Under the pieces are notes generated by a model, which worked only from the letters and a program-made list of their open reading frames with translations, was not told where the DNA came from and made no database searches. Made by a program: the position numbers and the translations under genes. DNA of 64,000 nt from Acanthopleura granulata (lineage: Eukaryota; Mollusca; Polyplacophora; Chitonida; Chitonidae). This document shows, piece by piece, positions 9,601-21,600 of this stretch. The stretch spans positions 7,718,105 to 7,782,104 of the forward strand of contig JABBOT010000014.1 of NCBI GenBank assembly GCA_016165875.1, read 5' to 3'. Every line of letters starts with the position of its first letter. Positions within the stretch are counted from its first letter, which is position 1.

Positions 9601-12600
9601 CGGGGACTGATGGTGACCAGTATCTGTGTTTGGCACAATGTTATGCCAGGTTGTCATGAACTGTTGGTGACCAGTATCTATGTTAGGTACAATGTTATGC
9701 TAGGTCTTCATGAACTGTTGGTGACCTGTATCTGTGTTAGGTACAATGTTTTGCCAGGTTTTCCTGATGGTGACCAGTATCTATGTTAGACACAATGTTA
9801 TGCCAGGTTACCTTGGACTGATGGTGACAAGTATCTATGTTAGGTACAATGTTATGCCAGGTTTTCATGGACTGATGGTGACCAGTATCTATGTTTGGCA
9901 CAATGTTATGCCAGGTTTTCATGGACTCATGGTGACCAGTATCTATGTTAGGTACAATGTTATGCCAGATCTTCATGGACTGATGGTGACCAGTATCTGT
10001 GTTTGGCACAATGTTATGCCAGGTTGTCATGAACTGTTGGTGACCAGTATCTATGTTAGGTACAATGTTATGCTAGGTCTTCATGAACTGTTGGTGACCT
10101 GTATCTGTGTTAGGTACAATGTTTTGCCAGGTTTTCCTGAACTGATGGTGACCAGTATCTATGTTTGGCACAATGTTATGCCACATTTTCATGGACTGAG
10201 GGTGTCCAGTATCTATGTTAGGCACAGTGTTATGCCAGGTTTTCCTGAACTGATGGTGTCCAGTATCTGTACTAGGTACAATGTTATTCCAGGTCTTCAT
10301 GGACTGATAGTGACCAGTATCTATGTTAGGTACAATGTTATGCCAGGTTATCTCGGACTGATGGTGACCAGTATCTACGCTAGGTACAATGTTGTGCCAA
10401 GTTTTCCTGGACTGATGGTGACCAGTATCTATGTTAGGCACAATGTTATACCAGGTTTTCATGGACTGATGGTGACCAGTGTCTATGTTAGATACAATGT
10501 TATACCTGGTTTTCATGGGCTGATGGTGACCAGTATCTGTGTTTGGCACAATGTTATGCCAGGTTATCTCGGACTGATGGTGACCAGTATCTACGCTAGG
10601 TACAATGTTGTGCCAAGTTTTCCTGGACTGATGGTGACCAGTATCTATGTTTGGCACAATGTTATACCAGGTTTTCATGGACTGATGGTGACCAGTGTCT
10701 ATGTTTGGCACAATGTTATGCCACGTTTTCATGGACTGAGGGTGTCCAGTATCTATGTTAGGCACAGTGTTATGCCAGGTTTTCCTGAACTGATGGTGTC
10801 CAGTATCTATATTAGGTACAATGTTATTCCAGGTCTTCATGGACTCATAGTGACCAGTATCTATGTTAGGTACAATGTTATGCCAGGTTATCTCGGACTG
10901 ATGGTGACCAGTATCTACGCTAGGTACAATGTTGTGCCAAGTTTTCCTGGACTGATGGTGACCAGTATCTATGTTAGGCACAATGTTATACCAGGTTTTC
11001 ATGGACTGATGGTGACCAGTGTCTATGTTAGATACAATGTTATACCAGGTTTTCATGGGCTGATGGTGACCAGTATCTGTGTTTGGCACAATGTTATGCC
11101 AGGTTATCTCGGACTGATGGTGACCAGTATCTACGCTAGGTACAATGTTGTGCCAAGTTTTCCTGGACTGATGGTGACCAGTATCTATGTTTGGCACAAT
11201 GTTATACCAGGTTTTCATGGACTGATGGTGACCAGTGTCTATGTTAGATACAATGTTATACCAGGTTTTTATGGGCTGATGCTGACCAGTATCTGTGTTT
11301 GGCACAATGTTATGCCAGGTTTTCATGGACTGATGGTGACCAGTTTTTATGTTAGGTACAATGTTCTGCCAAGGTGTCATGAACTGATGGTGACCAATAT
11401 CTATGTTAGGTATAATGTTATGCTAGGTCTTCATGAACTGTTGGTGACCAGTATCTATATTATGTACAATGTTATTCCAGGTCTTCATGGACTGATAGTG
11501 ACCAGTATCTATGTTAGGTACAGTGTTATGCCAGGTCGTCATGAGCTGATGGTGACCAGTATCTATGTTAGGTACAATGCTATGCCAGGTCTTCATGGAC
11601 TGATAGTGACCAGTATCTATGTTAGGCACAATTATATACCAGGTCATCATGGACTGATGGTGACCAGTATCTATGTTAGGTACAATGTTATGCCAGGTTA
11701 TCATGGACTGATGGTGACCAGTATCTATGTTAGGCACAACGTTATGCCAGGTCATCATGGACTGATGGTGACCAGTATCCATGTTAGGTACAATGTTATG
11801 CCAGGTTGTCATGGACTGATGGTGGCTAGTATCTATGTATGGCACAATTTTGTGCCAGGTTTTTCCTGGACTGATGGTGTCCGGTATCTGTCTTAGGTAC
11901 AATGTTGTGCCAGGTTTTCCTGGACTGGTGGTGACCAGTATCTATGTTTGGCACCATGTTATGCCAGGTTTTCATGAACTGAGGGTGTCCAGTATCTATG
12001 TTAGGTACTATGTTATGTCAGGTTTTCATGGACTGATGGTGACTAGTATCTATGTTTGGCATAATGTTATGCCAGGTTTTCCTGGACTGATGGTGTCCAG
12101 TATCTATGTTAGATACAATGTTGTGCCAGGTTTTCCTGGACTGATGGTGACCAGTATCTATGTTAGGCACAGTGTTATGCTAGGTCTTCAGTGGACTGAT
12201 GGTGACCAGTATCTATGTTAGGTACAATGTTATGCCAGATCGTCATGCACTGATGGCGACTAGATCTATGTTAGATACAGTGTTATGCCATGTTTTCATG
12301 GACTGATGGTGACCAGTATCTGTATTAGGTACAATGTTATGCCAGGTCTTCATGGACTGATGGTGACCAGTATCTGTATTAGGGACAATGTTTTACCAGG
12401 TCTTCATGAACTGATGGTGACCAGTATCTATGTTGGGTACAGTGTTGTGCCAGGTTTTCCATGACTGATGGTGACCAGTATCTATGTTTGCACAATGTTA
12501 TGCCAGGTTTTCATGGACTGATGGTGACCAGTGTCTATGTTAGGCACAATGTTATACCAGGTTTACATCCTGCAATGTTGAAAGCTCAGTGATAAGCTCC

Positions 12601-15600
12601 ATTATAATTCACTCAAATAACAGTTAAGTATAGGCAGAGTAGGACTTTGATGAGGGCATCAAATTCACCAACACGTTTAACCTGTGCATCAGGAATTCAA
12701 ATTACTCTGGAAAATTTCAAAATAATGAAGTCTGAATTTCCTTGACATTCCCTGACATTTGTGATTTCGGTACAACATGCACAACTATTTGTGTTTTCTG
12801 TAGTAAAAAATAAAAATTTGTGCCAATAGTGCAAATCACTGACATCAATTGCTAAGTGCTGCCCAGATGTTGCATGGTATTGCATGACTTGGATTGTTTC
12901 AGCATGTCTAACGTACATGTAGGTACACGTAGATGTAACATGTTTCATTACAACTTAAATGTACTTGTACGTAGATTGACTTTGCATGGAGAGCTTTTTG
13001 ATCGACACCTTTGTAAAATCGATTGATGGTGTTAAAACTTTTCTGTACTTTCGGTACTGTAGTAATTTTTTGGCAGTGATGTCGTAGGGCCTAATGATGT
13101 AGTAATACACATGATAGAAGTTTTTAACAATATTGGTTGATTTTACATTAGTATGGGCCATTGAAACATCATTCAAAAAGTGATAACAACATCGGTTGGT
13201 TAACATTCGTCACTAAGTTCAAATGAAATGGGAAGATCTGGTGTCTTTTGAATACTGACTTCACTGAGCTTGTGAGGCAACGCTGTAGATGTTTATGTAA
13301 GTATAAATGGGTTATTTATTTCAAATTTCTTTCTTTTGTTTGCTTTGACAGTTGTGCAACCTGGAAAAAGAGCATGGAAGAAAATAAGAGAAGTATTTGG
13401 CGATGAGGTTTTCCTTCCTAATGGCGAATTAAACAGAGAGAAGCTTGGTCAGATTATCTTCACAGATGCCAACAAAAGAAAGTTATTAAATTCCATCACA
13501 CATCCAGAAATTTATAAATGTATGGCATGGGAAGTTTTGAAAGCATTTTTATCAGGTGGGTGTAATTAATTCTGTAAGAATGCTGCCTCTATTCTTTTCT
13601 CTGTATGTGCATGGTAATTGAGTTTCTTTGTACTGGGGCATTAAAATCTACAGAATTACTGATGTGAAATAAAAATTTCATGTCTCTTAAACTCATTTTC
13701 AGTGCAGGGCTTTGAATAGGGAATTGGTGGCTTCCTGCTGTAATTCATCATGGGGCCTGGGTGGCAGTGATCATGGGGCCTAGATGGCAGTAATCATGGG
13801 GCCTGGATGGCAGTGATCATGGGGCCTGGGTGTTAGTGATCATGGGGTCTGGGTGGCAGTGATCGGTCACAGCACATCTGGCCATTGGCAGAGTCACTGA
13901 AAACCACTTGGCCTGCACGAGTAATGGTGGTGTGCCTCTCTGTATGTCACACATGGGAAAGTTTGTCACTTGCTGACCAAAGGCTGCTAGTTTATCTTTA
14001 GGCCTTCCAGTGTCCTCCACTGATTATAGAACGGACTACCACAGTATAAGTGGAAAATTCCTGAGGTCCAGGATGCTGTCAAGTAAAGGTCAAATAAATA
14101 ATAAATCAGGACAATGATATTCTCTTTAAGGATGAAATTGGTCAAGTAGTTTCCTCATGCGCTCTGATGGTTGGTTATGTGTCTGCTGCTGAAGCAGTGG
14201 GTTAAGAATTCAAGTCCTAGGTACATTCGTAAGACCATTCTTAAAAGTCTGTTCGTTGAGCATAATTTGACCGACTCGAGAAAAGGACGCTGCTCAAAGA
14301 TTTTTTTTTGGTATTTTGATATAAGTTTTTTTCTTTCTCCATGTTCATTACTTAAAAACCCCTGTCTTTTTCAAAAGCCAGAATGACAAAATTAATTACC
14401 CACTGACCAACCCTATTTTTTCTCATAGGGTCAGGCTTGAGTAGGGCGTTAAACAATAAGCATTCATTCATAGGGTCAGGTAACAATTTTTTAAGGATGG
14501 CCTGAGACTTGGCAACTGGTTCTCGTAGCACAATTGTCATTGTACTGTCATGCTTGGTATTGAGGAGAACAGGACATACTAAGTACTGGTTGACTGTGTG
14601 TACACGTATTACAGTGTGATGCATTTGGGGAAGGTTCCTTGTGTAATGTCTCAGGTATGGTGTTTCAGTGAGACAGCATTAGAAATATCAGCTGTGCATT
14701 TATGTATGTTGATTGACGTTTACATGTATTTCTAGGAGATGCTTACAGCTGTTTGACGTGAAATGACTTCAAGATCCTAGTATGATAGCAAACAAACAAA
14801 TAATACAGAGGCTTCCATGGCCGAAGGGAGTAGCACTCTAGTACAGCATAAGGACCCAGGTGCCAGATGTGATCGCTGTGAGTTCAGCTCCAGTTCTCGC
14901 TGGTTTCCTCTCCGTGGAAAGGTCTGCCAGCAACCTGCAGATGGTCGTAGGTTTTCCCGGGGCTCTGCTTGGTTTCCTCCCACCATAGTGCTAGCCATTG
15001 ACCGATCAAATAAATACATAAATAATAAACTAGTTTACTTTGTTCTCCTGATTCCAGGTCGTCAGTTTGTGATTCTGGACTTGCCCCTGCTGTTTGAGAC
15101 AGGACAGATGTTACCTTACATCTCCTATACGATTGTGGTGGCCTGGTGAGTGGTTTGTGGAGAACTGTTGCGTCCTATGCATAACATACATGTATATGTT
15201 GATATCACATTTAGATATCAACATGTACAACACAGAGTTACAGGTGATAGGCTTTTTTAAAGTTTGGCTCAATTAAAGTAAGCCATTAGATATTTCTAAA
15301 AAATGAAATGGCTTTAACAAAAAAACCTGTACCATTTTCATTAGTAATGGTTTTGCATTGCTGACTTGCCACCCTCCCACCCATAATGTCTTGGCCTCTG
15401 TCACCCTGCCATGGCCTCTGCCACCCTGTCATGTCTTCTGTCATCCTGCCATGGCCTCTGTCACCCTGTCATGTCCTCTGTCATCCTGTCATACTGTCAT
15501 GGCCTCTGCACACTGTCATGGCCTTTGTCAACCTATCATGTCTTCTGCCACCCTGTCATGGCCTCTGCACAATACCATTGCCTCTGTCACCCTGTCATGG

Positions 15601-18600
15601 TTTCAGCAATCTGTCTTGGCTGCTACCACCCTATCATGGCCTCTTCCACCCTTTCATGGCCTCTTTCACCCTATCAGGGCTTCTGTCACCCTGTCATGGC
15701 CTCTGCCACCCTATCATGTCCCCTGTCACCCTGCCATGGCCTCACTCACTCTGTTATGGCCTCTGTCACCCTATCATGTCTTCTGCCATCCTGCCATTGC
15801 CTCTGTCACCCTACCATGGCCACTGTCACCATGTCATATCCTGTGCCACTCTGCCATGGCCTTTGTCACCCTATCGTGTCCTGTGCCCCACAGCTATTGC
15901 CCAAGCCACCATGTCATGGCCTCTGCCACCTGTCATTGCCTCTGCCACCCTGCCATGACCTCTGTCACCCTGTCATGACCTCTGTCACACTGCCATAACC
16001 ACTCTGACCCTATCATGGCCTTAGCCACATTGTCATGGCCTTTGACACCCTTTAATGACCTCTGCCACCCTGCCGTGGCTTCTGTTAATCTGTTGTGGTC
16101 TCTTTTGCCTGGCATGGCTCTGTGTACCTGTTATGTACCACCGAGTCTTGCGCACATACACACATACACATAAATGAAACCCAGTAATGGGTTTTGTTAT
16201 TTTTTGGCATCTCTAAATAGAAAAATGAGACATATCATAGCTGGTTATTCATTTGTTTATGAGGTGCATGTACTGTGACTTTTACATCCACCGTGTGCAT
16301 TTCTTCCGTCCTGGTGTACTGTGCCTGAATGATCCGCCCCATCTACCTTCCGTAGGGAAATGATTCAGATGGTTTTGCCTGCTTCAGTGAGAGAATGTGG
16401 CTAAAACACTGTGGAAAGTGACTTTAAACTTAGGTGTAAAAAATAATCCTATGAACATGTAAATCCTCCACATTGGCATCTTTTTAACACCATGGTTATG
16501 TCTGACGTGGTCATTTGAGACTGACAAACATGGTGAAAATATTTTGACACATTTTTTCCATCGTGTGTAACATGTTCTAGGTGAATATTTTGTCACACAG
16601 CCCAGGCAAGTCATTGAAAGTTTTCTGTGGGTGCCATTTATGGTGATCAATCAATCATTGATAAAGTACAGGATGCTGAAACTACATGTCATTTTAATCA
16701 ACTGAACATTGTGTTCATCACACCTCCTTCCGTGAAATGAAAAAGTAAAGACACAACATTGGTGTGAAGTGGTAACCAGTTCTAACATTCATCACTGAGA
16801 AAATTGTGACTTGTAGCACGCCCCCAAAAAGTAGTTAACACAATTGGTTTTCGTGGCTTCCTAAGGGAGGAAAAACCTGCTGCAATGTTCCATTCCAATA
16901 ATGCAGTACTTTAGCGTAGTGCTGCGGAACAGGGCCAACAGTCAGTAAGCCGATTCATTACTTATTCCAGTCATTCATTAACCTAAGATTGTCTTGTCCC
17001 CCCCAATAATTACCTTCCTTGATTGATAACTCTCTATTAATTGGTTGAGTTAGCTTCAATCACCTCTCGCATTTATCTTCACCTTTTTACCGTTTTATTC
17101 CATTACATCTGTCAGCCAGTTCTACCTTTTCCATGTACAACTGAAACAAGTGTCTTTTCCTTTTCTTCTCTTATCAGATTAGTTTTCCACAGATCTTGTG
17201 GATTTGCGGGAATCTTTCATACACATGTAAATGACGCTTTTTGCACGATGTCAATATGTACAATGTATTTAGATTGGCTGCAAATCATGGTTTAGTATAA
17301 ACCGGCGTTATTTTTATGTATTACTCTGTATAATGATGTTTTCTTCTCCTTACCGCTCACAGCGTGGGGTTCTGTCCTAACCTTTGATAGACATTTATTT
17401 ATTCATTTAATTTTTGCTTAGCCCCAAGTTGGCCTACTCAAGAACTTTGCGTTTGTGTTACGGCAATAAGTTTTATGGTTGGATGAAGCTTTTCATGGAA
17501 ATTACTGGTGCAAGACAAGTGGTCTACATCTGTCATGTAAGGCAGCACCAGCGGCCATATGAATTCAACCGACCACTCATTGTCACCAAAGAACCCACAA
17601 ACATTGTGAGTGCAGTCCCGGAGAATCTAGAAATTTCCTGTCTAATGCAGAGCTACACTGTGTGTGTCTGTTGGTCAGTAGTTGAGCACCTCTAAGTCTG
17701 AGACGTTTCTAGGGTTTTTTTCTGAGTTTTCCCTCATAAATAATTGAGATTAAACGTTTGAAAGCAGTTGGGAATTTAATTCAAGTATGGATGCAGGCTT
17801 ATAGTTGGGACATTTCTAAATGCAAGCGTTTTGTACAAATGTTGCGCCACTTTTCTCATCTTTTGGTTGCGTATTTAAATTGGCATCATTCAGAAGATGT
17901 ATTGCTACAACTCTGACCAGTGGTTGGCTAAAAACTGCTAGATGTGCAAGTATGTAGAAGGCATATAAACATTGGTGTATGAATATTGTGCTTTCCAGGT
18001 TATTGAATAGGCTGGCAGAGGACATCAATCTCCTGTGATGATGTCACCTAACATGATGTCACCTAATCACCTAAAATGATGATGTCGCCAAACATAAACA
18101 TTGGGATAAAGCCGTTAAAGTTTTAAATCTCAACATCTCACGCATCATTCAATATTTTCTCACAGAAACGGTTACTTTACGCTACGGGCTTTAATCGTGA
18201 GACAATTGCAGGCGTTTAGCTCTGGGAATAATCTCCAAAAGAAGAAGATAAATGATGTGTTCAGATGGAAAACTGACATCAAACACCACAGCCGCGTGTC
18301 AAGTTGTGATGTCAGTTTGTTTGTATGGGTATGAAGCAGACAGTCGATCTTCATTTCCCTCAGTCAGAGGTTCGTTACGCTCCCCCTGATGACAATGATG
18401 AGATATTCAGCGGTTTTTGCCACTCGTTCTCCCTCGGCGATTGATCTTTCTGATCGGTTCATTTCACTCAATCCAGAGTTCTGGATGAGGTCGTGACTGC
18501 CGTGGTGTTTTGGACTGATCACCTCTTCAGATTGATAACAGGATCACTGATTTATTGATTAAAGAATGTGTAATTTTTTTTGGGAGGGGGGGGTTGAAAG

Positions 18601-21600
18601 ATAACAATAGCTAGGTCATACGAAATTGTTACCTCTTCTCACCGCACTTTTTTGTTTAAGTGTTCTTTGCTTTTGCCTAAATCTTATGTAGTGAACTAAT
18701 ATGATCAGGGAGGCACTACATGTCTGCTTTACTGAACTAATATGATCAGGGAGGCACTGCATGTCTGCTTTACTGGGTTCTTCACTTAATCAACACTTTA
18801 GATATCATCTGGTTAAATCCAAGTCTGACATTCATATCCCACACTTTAGGTATCATCTGGTTAAACCCAAGTCTGACATTCATATCCCACACTTTAGGTA
18901 TCATCTGGTTAAACCCAAGTCTGACATTCATATCCCACACTTTAGGTATCATCTGGTTAAACCCAAGTCTGACATTCATATCCCACACTTTAGGTATCAT
19001 CTGGTTAAATCCAAGTCTGACATTCATATCCCACACTTTAGGTATCATCTGGTTAAACCCAAGTCTGACATTCATATCCCACACTTTAGGTATCATCTGG
19101 TTAAACCCAAGTCTGACATTCATATCCCACACTTTAGGTATCATCTGGTTAAACCCAAGTCTGACATTCATATCCCACACTTTAGGTATCATCTGGTTAA
19201 ACCCAAGTCTGACATTCATATCCCACACTTTAGGTATCATCTGGTTAAATCCAAGTCTGACATTCATATCCCCCACTTTGACTCATTAACCATCAAGGCG
19301 CATCCCAATTAAGTTGATGATCACTAGACTCCCTTCCAAGTCGGCCTGTAACTCTAGTTCTCAGAGGTTATAAGAAATATATGAATGTTAAATAAAGATT
19401 ATAACATTTTAGAGAGAAGCTATCAACAGTTTTCAATGACACGGCCGGTATTCTAGGCATAACATCCAGTTTCAAACTCGGAGTCTATGGTTAACTTCTA
19501 GGCCAAATATAACTTTTGGAGACTCGGTCGCGCTTTGAATGTATATGTTCATGAAAGCATGCTTATCCAGCCCCTATAGCCGCCGGGGCTAAGCCGAAAT
19601 AAATACAACTGTGACAACGCTAGATATCTTGAATGCTGTGTCCATATGCCAACTGGAGCCTTATACTCATAGAATTTGAAAACTTGATTGCGCGCAGGCG
19701 TCCGATAAAGTAACCTTGATCTACTAGCTTTTCCTTTGTAAAATATTTGAGACGTAGACTGAAAGCCTACTATTTTTACACATGATCTAACAAATGTTAA
19801 ACAGGAGACCTTTGTTTAGGATTCCTTGTAGATGTGGACCCAAAGCAGATGTACAATCAAGACTATCTTTGCTCTCATTTCAATCCAACAAAGGTGAATA
19901 GATTTTTCTCACCACCTCGAATTCTTTCAGGTGTATACATGTCATGAGTATACAGCTTGCTAAAAGGTGAAGGTCCAGGTTTATGAAGATTAGTTTCAGT
20001 ATAATTTCTGTATATGTAGTCCTATTCACATGAAAAGGGGTATAAGTCTCCCAGAAGAGATGCGCAGGTAGTACGCATTAGAATACCTATGCATTGTTGG
20101 AAAACGATGTAAGGTATCCTTTTTCAGAAGACACCAAGAGAGTTAATAACAAAATTCTGGCACTTAGATCTCTATGTAAGGAATCGTCGTATAGAGAGTA
20201 GAGAAATCACAAGCAGATACGTCTCTATATGGTACATGTATGTGTGGTATACAAAGTAGGGAAATCACAAGTAGATACGTCTCTGTATGGTACATGTATG
20301 TGTGGTATAGAGAGTGGACAAATCACAAGTAGATACGTCTCTATATGGTACATGTATGTGTGGTATAGAGAGTGGAGATATCACAAGTAGATACGTCTCT
20401 ATATGATACATGTATGTGTGGTATAGAGAGTAGAGAAATCACAAGTAGATACGTCTCTATGTGATACATGTATGTGTGGTATAGAGAGTAGAGAAATCAC
20501 AAGTAGATACGTCTCTATGTGATACATGTATGTGTGGTATAGAGAGTGGAGATATCACAAGTAGATACGTCTCTATATGATACATGTATGTGTGGTATAG
20601 AGAGTAGAGAAATCACAAGTACATACGTCTCTGTATGGTACATGTATGTGTGTCTGACTGCCGAGTATTTCTGTGAGACATTTTGAGTGGGCGTGAATAA
20701 AAATGTGTAGTTGCAGACACCTGAATTAATTGTGATGGACCAGCAGTACTTACGCCAAAGTGACTTTCTTGCCATCACCAGTATAGGGACTACTAAAGTC
20801 TGGTTGTAGCGGGATCAAATTTCTTGATCCCGCGCGAAATCGGGCATTGTATGGGGACTTTTGCATTTTAAGAATCCACTGAAGTTGTGGTATATTGGTA
20901 TGACGAGAAGATATGTTGATATGTCTTTCTTCAAAAAAAAGGGTTTGTCTTTGGTAAAACATACATGTTTGTCCACCAGAGTGTTCATGTAAGTAGTACG
21001 TTGATGTCCTTCTGAATGTGTCCAGCTTCTGAATATAAGAATTTGATACACGTAGAAACAATTCTTGCCAATATAAATTACATTATTATGATCTTTGCCC
21101 AGTGGAACTGTGACAAATTTTGTCGAAAGGTTAACTCCTCTTGAGCATGATGAAGTTCTCCTTGAACTTAGACAGAACTTTAATGGAAGAATAAAGTTAG
21201 TTGATTTTTCTTTCAGTTTTTTCTGGACAAATGGCATTTCCTGCAACTAATTTACACCCACAATTGTACAACTTTATTGAGGGCAACAGTAACATCGTGA
21301 TACATTTTCGCTCCGATACACCAGATCATTTTAAAAACGTCTGTAAAATACAACAGCATAGGAAGTAGATCCAGAGCAGTGTGTTTGTGGCAAATGGTCA
21401 TAGGTAACCAGAGGAGCCCGGCCTCCTGTCAGTTTACCTCAGTTTATTGGGCTTTATTCTAACATTTCATGTAATTATTTAAGAAGTAAAAAGTTATACA
21501 ACCCCCGTAGCACCATGCATTAAACAGGATTGGTTAAAAAAAAAAGATTGCAGTGATATTATATTAGTCTATTTGAAGTAAGTGGTATAGAATTACTCAC

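Noticed and set aside
10073..11380. 435-codon minus-strand repeat ORF
   Set aside because: It is the antisense reading of the same minisatellite.
9734..11896. 720-codon ORF with 18-residue repeats
   Set aside because: It is the product of a 54-base minisatellite open on both strands, with frame shifts along the array, inside a DCAKD intron.
15358..15998. Three overlapping Cys/His-rich repeat ORFs resembling zinc-finger spacing
   Set aside because: They are frame rotations of one 20-base repeat. The Cys and His spacing comes from the repeat period and not from a finger motif.
18761..19312. 183-codon repeat ORF and its 164-codon antisense
   Set aside because: A 48-base satellite free of stops on both strands, with no start context or splice links.
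18793..20652. CRISPR-like regular repeats
   Set aside because: The 48- and 58-base units are contiguous with no unique spacers, and the window is animal nuclear DNA.
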